This document shows positions 17,101-26,148 of a stretch of 64,000 nt of DNA, piece by piece; position 1 is the first letter of the stretch, and the number at the start of each line of letters is the position of its first letter. This stretch comes from Bin55 sp965220235 (GTDB lineage: Bacteria > Pseudomonadota > Gammaproteobacteria > Pseudomonadales > Azotimanducaceae). The notes beneath the pieces were generated by a model. The model worked only from the letters and a program-made list of their open reading frames with translations. It had not been told where the DNA came from and did no database searches. Position numbers and translations under genes: made by a program. Where the stretch lies: positions 2,232,001-2,296,000 of the forward strand of contig OZ244815.1 of assembly GCA_965220235.1 (NCBI GenBank), read 5' to 3'.

Positions 17101-18194
17101 CAGTTGTCGAATGCGCGCGGATACGAGCCCAAAACCTTCAAGTCATACGCGACGGAACGTACTTCATCCAAGACAGTCGCAACCGCTTCCTCTTCGGCAT
17201 GACCATCAAAGTCAATAAAGAAGACATACGACCAATTCCCTGAACGGGCTGGTCGCGTCACAACGCGAGAGAGGCTGATTCCGTGACGCTGAAATGGCGA
17301 CAGAACTTCGACCAACGCTCCAGAACGGTTAGCTGTGTTAACTAAGAGACTCGTCTTGTCGGTTCCACTTGGCGGCACCTCTTGCTTCCCGAGTACGAAG
17401 AAACGCGTCGCGTTGGAAACCTGATCTTCGATATTGGTAAAAAGTAAATTCAATTGAAACTGATCTGCTGCTAATTCACCGGCGATCGCGGCCGTATCGT
17501 CTTCCGCGGATGCGAGTCGCGCAGCTTCGGCATTACTCGCGACCGCCTGTGTCGGAATATCTGGCAGATGCTCGCGAAGCCAATTCCTGCACTGGGCGAG
17601 CGATTGCTCGTGAGAGTAGACCTTTTGAATTCCATCCGTCTCTACCCCTCTCTTCGCCATCAGTGCATGATGGATCGGCAAATTCACCTCACCACATACT
17701 CGTAGGTTAGAGTCGATGAAGCAATCAAGCGTCTGGTTGACTGCGCCTTCCGTACTGTTCTCCACCGGTACAACACCGTAATTCGCTCCGTCGGTTTCCA
17801 CTTGATGAAAAACATCCGGGATGGTCGGTTGCGGACGAACCGTCGTTGACCTGCCAAATTGCTTGATGGCCGCGCTATGCGAGTAGGTGCCAACAGGACC
17901 TAAATATGCGACGCTCAATGGTTGTTGAAACGCGATCGACATGGATATGACTTCGCGAAATAGCAATTCGACTTGTGCGTCCGAAAGCGGACCCTCGTTG
18001 AGATCGCGTATTCGCTGCAGGATTTGTGCTTCACGATCCGGCCGGAACGCGCTTAGTCGTTCAAAATCCTCTTCCTTCGACTTGACCTGACCAATTTCGA
18101 TAACGCACTCGGTGCGCCGATTGAGCAACTCAATGAGTTGTCGATCGATCTCGTCAATCTTCGCGCGTAGCTCGCTTAATCTGTCTTTTTCCAT
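17100..18194 (-). CDS. pheA: Bifunctional chorismate mutase / prephenate dehydratase
   Basis: PheA converts chorismate to prephenate and then to phenylpyruvate. Residues 1 to about 90 are an AroQ chorismate mutase (LRAKIDEIDRQLIELLNRR). A prephenate dehydratase follows from about residue 93 (SVAYLGPVGTYSH, VVPVENSTEGAVNQTLDC), with the catalytic-region motif NATRFFVLG. A C-terminal ACT domain begins GALVEVLSPFQRHGISLSRVVTRP and would give phenylalanine feedback inhibition. The 364-residue length is normal. It is co-oriented with gyrA upstream (30-base gap); serC, often between them in Pseudomonas, is missing. Confidence 0.96.
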   Translation of the reverse strand: MEKDRLSELRAKIDEIDRQLIELLNRRTECVIEIGQVKSKEEDFERLSAFRPDREAQILQRIRDLNEGPLSDAQVELLFREVISMSIAFQQPLSVAYLGPVGTYSHSAAIKQFGRSTTVRPQPTIPDVFHQVETDGANYGVVPVENSTEGAVNQTLDCFIDSNLRVCGEVNLPIHHALMAKRGVETDGIQKVYSHEQSLAQCRNWLREHLPDIPTQAVASNAEAARLASAEDDTAAIAGELAADQFQLNLLFTNIEDQVSNATRFFVLGKQEVPPSGTDKTSLLVNTANRSGALVEVLSPFQRHGISLSRVVTRPARSGNWSYVFFIDFDGHAEEEAVATVLDEVRSVAYDLKVLGSYPRAFDN

Positions 18195-18224
18195 CTATCT
18201 GTCGCGCGAAGGCTTGGGAGTAGC

Positions 18225-20948
18225 TTAGTCCGCCAACTCTTCAGTAGTAGGGTCTTCGTCCGCGAGTCGGTCCACCTCGACCACCGGATTTTCGACTGAC
18301 GCGTTCATCAGCTTCACACCGCTTGCGCTTCGAGATAGGAGACTTACGGTGTCCGCATCAATTCGGATGAACTTACCTTCCTTGTTTAGTAATAGCAGGT
18401 GATCTCCTTCAAACACCTGCAGTGCGTTCACCAACGAACCGGTTTTCTCGGTAATCTTGACCGCCCGCATTCCCAAAATGCCACGGCTCTTAACTGCGAA
18501 TTCATCGAATTTAACTCGCTTACCGAGCCCCAATTCCGATACAGTTAACAACAAGCCGTCTTCCTCCGGCACGATCAGCGAGATCACTCGATCATCGTCT
18601 CGAAGCCGCATACCTCGTACGCCACGAGCAGTCCGTCCCATGACGCGTACGTCTGACTCCTTGAAGCGCGCGAGTTTCCCCGACGACTGGATCAGCATGA
18701 TGTCATTGGTACCGTCGGTTCGAGCAACGCCGATGAGCTGATCATCGTCCGCGATTTTCAAGGCGATCAACCCGTTCGTGCGAATCCGACTGTAAGCATC
18801 GAACTTGGTTCGCTTGATGTAGCCACGCTGGGTCGCAAAGAACAGATACCCTGACTCGTCCATTTCGGTCACGGCAAATGCGCATGAAACCTTCTCGTCG
18901 TCTTCCAGTTTGAGTAAATTAACAAGAGGGTATCCCCGAGCCACGCGACTCGTGAGAGGTACCTTGTACGCATCCAAGCTGTAGACGCGACCGCGATTTG
19001 TGAACATCAGCAGCATGCTGTGGTTATGTGCAACCATCACATGCTCAGTGAAGTCATCTTCACGCGATTTGACGCCCGTGATGCCCTTGCCGCCTCGTCG
19101 CTGAACGTTGTATTCCGCAACGGGCATGGCTTTCGCATAGCCTTGATGCGAAATCGTGATCACGACATCTTGTGGTTTGATCAGCGCTTTGTCAGTGAGG
19201 TCCTCAACCGCATCGCGTATTTCAGTGCGCCTTTCGTCCGCGAACTGCTCCTTGACCTCGAATAATTCTTCGATGATCAATTGGTCGACTTTTTCGTCGG
19301 AATCCTGAATCTCAAGCAATTCGCGAATCGTCGTAACGATTTCTTTGTAGTTGTCGACTAATTCCTGCTGCTCGAGGTTGGTCAGACGATGTAAACGCAA
19401 ATCAAGAATCGCATTTGCTTGTCGAGGCGACAGTCGATACTGACCAGCGTCATCCGCCCCACCATCCTGCGATTGAAATCCGTATTGGTCTTCCAAATCT
19501 AAGGGGCGAACAATGTCGCGTTCTGCACGCGAAAGTAACGCCTCAATACTCGCTGCCTCCCACGAACGATCGCGGAGAGCTTGGTGCGCTTCCTCTCGAT
19601 TCCCGGCATTCTTAATCAGCTCGACGATCTCGTCAATGTTCGCCAGCGCAACCGCTTGGCCTTCGAGCACGTGTCCTTGTGAGCGACTTTGCCGCAATAG
19701 ATAGACCGTCCGACGCGCGATTACCTCACGTCGGTGCCCCAGGAATTCGACGATGATCTCTTTAAGTGAAACCTGCTTCGGTTCACCATTCACCAACGCA
19801 TTGTTGTTGATGGCATATGTCAACTCGAGCGCAGTGTGTCGGTATAGGTTGTTCAGCACCGTTTGTGCGATTTCACCACGACGCAATTCAATGACGATGC
19901 GCAAACCGTCCTTATCGGACTCATCGCGCAGCTCAGTAATGCCTTCGATCTTCTTCGCTTTGACGAGGTCAGCGATCTTCGAAATGAGAAGTGCCTTATT
20001 GACTTGAAACGGGATTTCCGTAACAACGATCGTGTCGCGCTGCTCGCCCTGCACGATTTCTGCACGTGATCTAATTGAGATGGTGCCCCTTCCCGTACGG
20101 TACGCATCAACGATCCCCGCGCGTCCGTTGATGATCGCTGAAGTCGGAAAATCCGGGCCCTGAACGTGTTGAAGTAAGTCGTCGAGGGTCGCATCCGGGT
20201 TGTTAACAACCTCGACACATGCATCAATAACTTCGCCGAGATTGTGCGGTGGCATTTTCGTTGCCATCGCAACCGCGATGCCATCCGACCCGTTCACGAG
20301 CAGGTTCGGGAATCGAGTGGGCAAAACCACTGGCATGGTGAGCGTTTCGTCGTAATTCGGTACGAAATCGACAGTTTCCTTGTCGAGGTCTGCCAGCAAC
20401 ATTTCGGCAAGCCGAGTCATACGCATCTCGGTGTATCGAGATGCCGCCGGCGGATCCCCGTCCACAGAACCGAAATTCCCTTGCCCGTCAACGAGCGGGT
20501 AGCGCATTAGGAATTCCTGCGCCATCCGCGCGATCGTTTCATAGATCGACTGGTCGCTATGCGGGTGGTACTTACCGTGAACCTCGCCTTGAACGCGCGC
20601 TGACTTAATGGTGGTTCGGTTGTATCGAATACCCATTTCCGACATCGCGAACAAACATCGCCGGTGTACAGGTTTTAGCCCATCCCGCACATCCGGGAGC
20701 GCACGACCGATGATGACGCTCATGGCGTAACCCATGTACGACTGCTCGACCTCTGAGGTTAAGCTGACGCGGTTTACACCACCGCCGCCTCCTTGTCCGG
20801 GAGGGGCTCCGTCGCTGCTGGGAGGTATGCCGTCGCCGCCGTTTTCAGCGACGTCATCGGTCGCTGGCGGCGCTTCGGAAACTGGCTCAGTTACACTATC
20901 TGCACCAGTGTCTTCCTGAGCGTCGATTGACGCTTGATTTTCACTCAT
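18225..20948 (-). CDS. gyrA: DNA gyrase subunit A
   Basis: GyrA cuts and rejoins DNA for negative supercoiling, with GyrB. The 907-residue product has the catalytic Tyr172 in ASRYTEM (equivalent to E. coli Tyr122), the GyrA box QRRGGKG, and six-bladed pinwheel repeats in the C-terminal third. Two oddities are visible. An acidic, Gly/Pro-rich extension of about 50 residues precedes the usual start. The quinolone region reads HPHSDQSIYETI, so the equivalents of E. coli Gly81, Ser83 and Asp87 are Ser131, Gln133 and Glu137. A strong extended -10 promoter lies about 50 bases upstream. Confidence 0.97.
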   Translation of the reverse strand: MSENQASIDAQEDTGADSVTEPVSEAPPATDDVAENGGDGIPPSSDGAPPGQGGGGGVNRVSLTSEVEQSYMGYAMSVIIGRALPDVRDGLKPVHRRCLFAMSEMGIRYNRTTIKSARVQGEVHGKYHPHSDQSIYETIARMAQEFLMRYPLVDGQGNFGSVDGDPPAASRYTEMRMTRLAEMLLADLDKETVDFVPNYDETLTMPVVLPTRFPNLLVNGSDGIAVAMATKMPPHNLGEVIDACVEVVNNPDATLDDLLQHVQGPDFPTSAIINGRAGIVDAYRTGRGTISIRSRAEIVQGEQRDTIVVTEIPFQVNKALLISKIADLVKAKKIEGITELRDESDKDGLRIVIELRRGEIAQTVLNNLYRHTALELTYAINNNALVNGEPKQVSLKEIIVEFLGHRREVIARRTVYLLRQSRSQGHVLEGQAVALANIDEIVELIKNAGNREEAHQALRDRSWEAASIEALLSRAERDIVRPLDLEDQYGFQSQDGGADDAGQYRLSPRQANAILDLRLHRLTNLEQQELVDNYKEIVTTIRELLEIQDSDEKVDQLIIEELFEVKEQFADERRTEIRDAVEDLTDKALIKPQDVVITISHQGYAKAMPVAEYNVQRRGGKGITGVKSREDDFTEHVMVAHNHSMLLMFTNRGRVYSLDAYKVPLTSRVARGYPLVNLLKLEDDEKVSCAFAVTEMDESGYLFFATQRGYIKRTKFDAYSRIRTNGLIALKIADDDQLIGVARTDGTNDIMLIQSSGKLARFKESDVRVMGRTARGVRGMRLRDDDRVISLIVPEEDGLLLTVSELGLGKRVKFDEFAVKSRGILGMRAVKITEKTGSLVNALQVFEGDHLLLLNKEGKFIRIDADTVSLLSRSASGVKLMNASVENPVVEVDRLADEDPTTEELAD

Positions 20949-20995
20949 ATCTTATTGATTTATAAGACTTTTATAGCATTGCTAGACGTATTGAA

Positions 20996-21004
20996 ATTAT
21001 ACCA
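20996..21004 (-). promoter_or_regulatory. gyrA: Extended -10 promoter of gyrA
   Basis: On the minus strand the sequence TGGTATAAT is a perfect extended -10 element (TGN plus the TATAAT consensus hexamer). The predicted start point near 20989 would give a leader of about 40 bases before the gyrA ATG at 20948. No good -35 hexamer stands at the right spacing, as is common with extended -10 promoters. Confidence 0.6.
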
Positions 21005-21141
21005 TGCGATACCCCTTTTTGACTGCATTTATGTAACGTCTAACAAGTGCTCCCACCACACTCATTACATCGCTTTATGTACATCATTTTTCGGCGTAAA
21101 CAGGCTAACCGAAACAACGAAATCGTGTCCCGAATTACGTA

Positions 21142-22614
21142 TCAATCTACGTTTGAAAGCCAGAATTCACGCGTTGTATCCATCGGAGCGTCGACAGGGG
21201 AAACCTCGTCACTAAAGCACATCGTTGAACGGCTCTCTGCATAACACGGCCAGTCTGGGATGCCGTCGTGGTTAGGGTCACCGGTGTGCGCAAACGCGAT
21301 ATACGATTGCATTAATCGATTAGAAAGTTGCGCAACGCGATCACCCTCGCCACAGAATCGTCTCATTCGGTCTATGTCATAAGTACCCCATACGAATGGA
21401 ATATCAAGTGAGTGACAAGCGTGCAATCGTCCTTCTTGTGCGGGCGATTCCCAATCGAATCGATACATCCAAACGTTAGGCGTATGCTGACGGTGCGCAT
21501 CTGCGGTGCGGACTGCCGGAATCCGGAACATTCGATCGGTCGAAACCGCTGCCCAGACCTCGATCGGATCCATGCTCAAGTTTTCTTTCGTCCTGTCTGC
21601 CTCGTACCGTTCTAGTGCGTCACTCGCACGATCTCCCACACTTCCCTCCAATAAACGCTGAAGCTGCGGTGCGTCCATCTCCGCAAACTCTCGATTGAAG
21701 ATCGTGAAGAGCGTTGACTCATCGCGAGTATGCCCGATCATCAGGTTCATATCTCGTGTGAATTCGCCACGTGCAAGGACCTCTGCGGCATCTTCTTGAA
21801 TTACTTTGCCATCTCTCACAGGTCCCCATCGAGCACCTGGAATCTGGGTTTGTAGCGAGAGAATCTGCTCGGCCGGAATCAACCGCAGTTTGTCAAAGCC
21901 ACCGCACCGATCGGCTAACTCCTGCGCGCTTTGCAGAGCTGCTTCTACTCTGACCTGATTCGTCAACGACCCACTCATCGGAATTGCTTTGTCAAAACTA
22001 CCTGCTGCGGCAGGCATGGCCATGAGTTGTGCGATATCAAAACCACCGGCCGATTGACCAAACACGGTTACGTTGCCCGAGTCGCCGCCAAACGCCTCAA
22101 TGTTCTCTTTAACCCAACGGAGGCCCGCTACCTGATCTAGTAACGCTTCGTTGCCGGTGCCACCCAATTCAGGTGCGTGAAGAAACCCGAGCGCACCCAA
22201 TCGATAGTTCAACGTGACGACTACCATGTCGCCTGTTTTAGCTAGATGCTGTCCGTTGACACGCGGTTGCGAGCCCGATCCAACCGTATTTCCACCGCCA
22301 TGAATCCACACCATGACTGGACGTTTGTTGGAATCACAACCCGGCGTCCAGACGTTTAGATAGAGACAGTCTTCGCTGGTTTCCCCAGTCGCGATACCGA
22401 TGAGTTCTCCGACCGCGCCGGGGATTGTTGATTGAATCGCGCAGGAACCGAAGGCTTTCGTATCTCTTATTCCCGACCAAGGCTCAGGTCGAACCGGTGC
22501 TAGCCATCGCTTGTCGCCGACCGGAGGTTGTGCGAACGGGATTCCAAGAAAGACGTTCAAACCATCCTGGTCCAGTCCTTCAATCTGTCCACAACTGGTT
22601 TTAACTATTGCCAC
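21142..22614 (-). CDS. Type B carboxylesterase
   Basis: An alpha/beta-hydrolase of the carboxylesterase/acetylcholinesterase family, hydrolysing carboxylic esters. It shows the N-terminal FLGIPFAQPPVGDKRW block, EDCLYLNVW, the oxyanion HGGG motif, and the nucleophile elbow FGQSAGG (Ser about residue 189; most relatives have GESAGG). A His in HSLDIPFVWG matches the catalytic histidine region. I chose the GTG at 22614 because AGGAG at 22622-22626 sits seven bases upstream; the frame extends ten codons further to an ATG at 22644. From the GTG it has 490 residues. No signal peptide is evident. It separates gyrA from ubiG. Confidence 0.92.
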   Translation of the reverse strand: MAIVKTSCGQIEGLDQDGLNVFLGIPFAQPPVGDKRWLAPVRPEPWSGIRDTKAFGSCAIQSTIPGAVGELIGIATGETSEDCLYLNVWTPGCDSNKRPVMVWIHGGGNTVGSGSQPRVNGQHLAKTGDMVVVTLNYRLGALGFLHAPELGGTGNEALLDQVAGLRWVKENIEAFGGDSGNVTVFGQSAGGFDIAQLMAMPAAAGSFDKAIPMSGSLTNQVRVEAALQSAQELADRCGGFDKLRLIPAEQILSLQTQIPGARWGPVRDGKVIQEDAAEVLARGEFTRDMNLMIGHTRDESTLFTIFNREFAEMDAPQLQRLLEGSVGDRASDALERYEADRTKENLSMDPIEVWAAVSTDRMFRIPAVRTADAHRQHTPNVWMYRFDWESPAQEGRLHACHSLDIPFVWGTYDIDRMRRFCGEGDRVAQLSNRLMQSYIAFAHTGDPNHDGIPDWPCYAESRSTMCFSDEVSPVDAPMDTTREFWLSNVD

Positions 22615-22703
22615 AACATCACTCCTGAAGCTACAACCAAGCAACCTATGCTTGAAATCGTCTACCTATCATTTTGCCTAGTCACATCTGTCGGTGAATC
22701 TAA

Positions 22704-23423
22704 ATGGCTGATGCCCACGCTAACGTCGATCCTGCCGAACTCGAGAAATTCGAGTCGCTCGCGCATCGATGGTGGGACAAGGACGGCGAGTTCAGACCTC
22801 TTCACGACATCAATGAAGTGCGCTTAAGGTTCATTACAGATCGATCTGAGGTTTCTGATCGGGATGTCATCGAAGTTGGCTGCGGCGGAGGGATTCTCGC
22901 GGAGAGTCTGGCAAATCTGGGCGCACGAATCGTTGGCATCGATCCCGCACGCGGTCCCTTAACGGTTGCGAAGATTCACGCGATCGAAGAAGGCTTGACC
23001 GAATATCCCGAATACGAAATAGCTACCGCTGAAACATACGTTGACGAACACGCGGCATCGTTTCATGTGGTCGCAGCGTTGGAGATGCTTGAGCACGTTC
23101 CAGACTACCGCATCACAGTAGCTGCTCTCGCGGAGCTGGCGAAACCAGGCGCCGACCTGTATTTTTCAACGATCAATCGTCATCCGAAAGCGTATGCGCT
23201 CATGATCGTTGCAGGCGAATACGTACTCAACGTGTTGCCTCGAGGCACTCACGATTACGAGAAGTTCATTCGACCTTCTGAGTTAGCTCAAGCTTCACGC
23301 GATGCGGGTCTAACTGTGAAGACCATTCAGGGGTACCGCTACAACCCGTTCACGCGCCATTGCACACTTTGCGACGATTTAGACGTGAACTACCTAATGC
23401 ACGCCGAGAAACCTCTTGGCTAG
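22704..23423 (+). CDS. ubiG: Ubiquinone biosynthesis O-methyltransferase UbiG
   Basis: UbiG performs the two O-methylations of ubiquinone synthesis. The 239-residue protein opens with ELEKFESLAHRWWDKDGEF and PLHDINEVRLRF, a UbiG-specific block. The SAM-binding motif VIEVGCGGGILAE follows, then ALEMLEHVPD, and TRHCTLCDDLDVNY near the end. It is divergent from the esterase gene. Its stop overlaps the next gene's TTG start. In many gammaproteobacteria ubiG is followed by a phosphatase gene (gph/mupP) and yciK; the phosphatase is missing here. Confidence 0.95.
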   Translation: MADAHANVDPAELEKFESLAHRWWDKDGEFRPLHDINEVRLRFITDRSEVSDRDVIEVGCGGGILAESLANLGARIVGIDPARGPLTVAKIHAIEEGLTEYPEYEIATAETYVDEHAASFHVVAALEMLEHVPDYRITVAALAELAKPGADLYFSTINRHPKAYALMIVAGEYVLNVLPRGTHDYEKFIRPSELAQASRDAGLTVKTIQGYRYNPFTRHCTLCDDLDVNYLMHAEKPLG

Positions 23424-24171
23424 ATACCAAGCGCATAAAAACCTGTTAGTAGGTCGAACCATCCTAGTGACCGGTGCGAGCGATGGTATCGGTCGTATCG
23501 CCGCGCTTACCTACGCTCAACACGGCGCAGATGTGCTCTTGCTCGGACGAGACCGTAAGAAACTCGAAGCTGTCAACGACGAAATCACTTCCGCTACGGC
23601 TACTTCGCCACTGATCATCCCTTTCGATCTTGCGAAGCTGCACGCACAGTCTGAAACCGAGCTGACTGATTCATTGAGGGACGCCATCCAACAGTTGGAT
23701 GGGATCCTGCACAACGCGTCCTTGTTGGGGTCTAAGGTTCCAGTAGCGCACTACCCTTCGAACGAATGGGAATCGGTCATGCACGTAAACGTGACGGCCG
23801 CGTTTCTACTCACGAAAGCGCTTCTCCCGGCCCTCGAAAAGTCGTCCGACGCATCGGTGATTTTTACGTCGTCAGGAGTTGGTCGAAAAGGTCGTGCTTT
23901 CTGGGGCGCTTACGCGGTTTCAAAGTTCGCGACCGAAGGCATGATGGAGGTCCTAGCCGATGAACTGAGCGATACAAACATACGTGTGAATTCTCTCAAT
24001 CCTGGAGGTACGCGCACCACTATGCGTGCGGCCGCCTATCCCGCAGAAGATCCCATGACGTTACCTACACCACAAGAGCACATGCCGCTTTATCTATATC
24101 TTATAGGACCCGATTCGAGAGGCGTCAATGGCGAAAAATTTGATGCAGCGTCTTGGAAAGGTGATATCTGA
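23416..24171 (+). CDS. YciK-like SDR family oxidoreductase
   Basis: A 251-residue short-chain dehydrogenase. The cofactor loop is TGASDGIG, LHNAS replaces the common NNAG, and the catalytic set is Ser in FTSSGVGRKGR with YAVSK. The ending NPGGTRTTMRAAAYPAEDP with PLYLYLIGPDSRGVNGE resembles E. coli YciK, whose function is not established. Start is TTG at 23416, eight bases inside ubiG, so translation is probably coupled. Placement directly after ubiG matches yciK in Pseudomonas-like genomes. Confidence 0.88.
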   Translation: MARYQAHKNLLVGRTILVTGASDGIGRIAALTYAQHGADVLLLGRDRKKLEAVNDEITSATATSPLIIPFDLAKLHAQSETELTDSLRDAIQQLDGILHNASLLGSKVPVAHYPSNEWESVMHVNVTAAFLLTKALLPALEKSSDASVIFTSSGVGRKGRAFWGAYAVSKFATEGMMEVLADELSDTNIRVNSLNPGGTRTTMRAAAYPAEDPMTLPTPQEHMPLYLYLIGPDSRGVNGEKFDAASWKGDI

Positions 24172-24264
24172 GTTCTAACTTCAGACTTGCCGCGTAGAAC
24201 GAGACTCCAAATCCGATTCCGCGTATATCTTCAATAGTCCGATACCACAAACGTCTCATCAAAG

Positions 24265-24531
24265 TCATCCAGCTTGACGGCGCTGCTCCTGAGCGAGGTC
24301 GTAGCTGCCCTGCAATCGCATCCAAAAGCTCGCATAGCTCCAGCCAATCCGCTCAATCGCAAGCGCCATCGCTGGAGTAATGCCAGATCTTCCGTTCAAC
24401 AGTCGAGACAGAGCCTGCCGCGTACAACCTAATTTAGATGCAGCAGCAGTGACTGTCCAACCCTCTGCCTCTAGGTTATCTCGGAGAATTTCACCAGGAT
24501 GACAAGGATTCAACATGGTCACGGAGGTCAT
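24265..24531 (-). CDS. HigA-family HTH regulator (orphan antitoxin-like)
   Basis: An 88-residue XRE-type helix-turn-helix protein of the HigA/VapI family. It has the family opening NPCHPGEILRDNLEAEGWT and the HTH AASKLGCTRQALSRLLNGRSGITPAMA. Such proteins normally repress their own operon and neutralise a HigB RNase encoded just upstream. Here only 115 bases separate it from the end of rluB, too few for a HigB of about 90 residues, so it is an orphan or remnant. An internal ATG at 24516 gives the more typical N-terminus. It is convergent with the YciK-like gene. Confidence 0.88.
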   Translation of the reverse strand: MTSVTMLNPCHPGEILRDNLEAEGWTVTAAASKLGCTRQALSRLLNGRSGITPAMALAIERIGWSYASFWMRLQGSYDLAQEQRRQAG

Positions 24532-24646
24532 TCCTCACAATCGGCCGCGAACGGAAAGTTTAGGACCACACCGCAGTCGATGGATGTGCTGTCACTCCAG
24601 GTACAAGAACGTCCCGCACGATCGGACGATTAAAACGACGCGGTCA

Positions 24647-25507
24647 TTAATCCCTGTACCAACGAGGAAGCGTCAGATTAGGGTACGGAATCAGCACGGA
24701 GCGATTCCCACTGGTCGGTTTAGTGTCCCCTCGTGATCGAGCACGCATAGTTAAACCGAGCATCTCGCACACGGCGTTTACCTCATCGGTGTGAATCTCC
24801 ACGACACGACCAGCCGGCACGAAACTAGGAGCAATAAAAGGTCCAAAACGCACTCGCTTGAGCCGCGATACCATGATGCCTTGACTTTCAAAGAGTCGCC
24901 GAACTTCGCGATTTCTCCCTTCCATCAGGCACACGTGGTACCAGTGATTGCTGCCACGACCATCGTAATACTGAATATCACTGAACCGGCACGTAACGCC
25001 GTCGAGCACTACGCCGCGGGTAAGTCTCTCTAACTTCTCTTCGTCTAGTAGTGCTCGTACTCTCACCGCATATTCACGATCGAGATTCGTACTCGGATGC
25101 ATGAGTTTGTTCGCCAGTTCGCCGTTGTTCGTAAACAGCAAAAGACCTGTGGTACCGACGTCGAGCCGACCTATGGAAATCCATCGACCGGATTTAAGAC
25201 TCGGTAACTGTGCGAACACCGTGCGACGATCGGTGACTGACTTCCGTGTTACTTCAACTCCAGCCGCCTTGTTCATGAGGAGCATGCGAGGATCAGAATG
25301 AACACGGCGAGAAACGAGCTTGCCATCGAGTTCAACGCGTTGCGCAGATGAAACCCTATCGCCGAGGGTCGCTAGTTCTCCATCGACTCTGACTCTGCCG
25401 GCCGCAATCCACTTTTCAATGGTCCGCCGCGAACCTAACCCAGCGTCCGCCAGTGCTTTCTGCAGCTTCACAGTCGGCGCCGTCGATTCGTTTGTCGTGC
25501 CAGCCAT
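24647..25507 (-). CDS. rluB: 23S rRNA pseudouridine synthase RluB
   Basis: A 286-residue RsuA-family pseudouridine synthase, by context RluB, which modifies 23S rRNA (U2605 in E. coli). An N-terminal S4 RNA-binding domain (KLQKALADAGLGSRRTIEKWIAAGRVRVDG-like) is followed by the catalytic motif GRLDVGTTGLLL with catalytic Asp116, and later EGRNREVRRLFE. It is the last gene of trpS-scpA-scpB-rluB, an order shared with Pseudomonas, and follows scpB by 44 bases. Confidence 0.92.
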   Translation of the reverse strand: MAGTTNESTAPTVKLQKALADAGLGSRRTIEKWIAAGRVRVDGELATLGDRVSSAQRVELDGKLVSRRVHSDPRMLLMNKAAGVEVTRKSVTDRRTVFAQLPSLKSGRWISIGRLDVGTTGLLLFTNNGELANKLMHPSTNLDREYAVRVRALLDEEKLERLTRGVVLDGVTCRFSDIQYYDGRGSNHWYHVCLMEGRNREVRRLFESQGIMVSRLKRVRFGPFIAPSFVPAGRVVEIHTDEVNAVCEMLGLTMRARSRGDTKPTSGNRSVLIPYPNLTLPRWYRD

Positions 25508-25551
25508 AGACCCTTGCTGCGTTTGACTTGTGACGAGAAGGTTAGCGCGAG

Positions 25552-26148
25552 CTAACTCTCATTTGCCACGATTCGTGGTGGTTCGACGCGTTCTTCTTTC
25601 ACGCGCAACGACTCCCCATCAACCAACGGGGGTAAATCGCCAATCGAGCGTAGATTAAAGTAATCCAAGAACGCGCGCGTCGTCCCATACAGGATCGGCA
25701 ATCCAGGAACCTGTTTACGCCCCAGCTCGCGCACCCATCCTCGTTCCTGCAGCCTTCGAAGGATGTTGCCGCTGGTCGTCACGCCCCGAACTTCGTCGAT
25801 TTCACCGCGCGTGATGGGTTGCTGGTACGCGATCATCGCTAGCGTTTCAAGCAATGCGCGTGAATATCGTGGCGGATTCCGCCGCCATAACTTATGGACC
25901 CACTCGCTGTGTGCTTTATCAACTTGAAGTCGAAATCCTGACGCAACTTGAACCAGCTCGATGCCACGCGCCTCACAGTCCATTTCGAGCTCGTCAAGCG
26001 CGGCGACCAGCAATTCACGAAACGAACGCGGGTCGTCGTACTCTGAATCAAAAACGTTCATAAGAGCAGCGACATTCAATGGCTCGTCAGCAGCAAAGAG
26101 CAGCGTTTCCACAATTCGTTTGACTTCCGTCACGGTTAATTCAGCCAA
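25552..26148 (-). CDS. scpB: Segregation and condensation protein B
   Basis: ScpB is the winged-helix kleisin-associated subunit of the SMC-ScpAB chromosome condensation complex. The 198-residue protein shows IVETLLFAADEPL at the N-terminus, the TLAMIAYQQPITRGEIDEVRGV segment typical of the second winged helix, and GRKQVPGLPILYGTT. The only plausible start is TTG at 26148, overlapping the scpA stop by eight bases, which fits translational coupling and fixed stoichiometry with ScpA. Confidence 0.95.
   Translation of the reverse strand: MAELTVTEVKRIVETLLFAADEPLNVAALMNVFDSEYDDPRSFRELLVAALDELEMDCEARGIELVQVASGFRLQVDKAHSEWVHKLWRRNPPRYSRALLETLAMIAYQQPITRGEIDEVRGVTTSGNILRRLQERGWVRELGRKQVPGLPILYGTTRAFLDYFNLRSIGDLPPLVDGESLRVKEERVEPPRIVANES

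Noticed and set aside
24532..24646. HigB toxin gene upstream of higA
   Set aside because: The interval is too short, and translation of the minus strand in all frames gives no HigB-like segment longer than a few residues.
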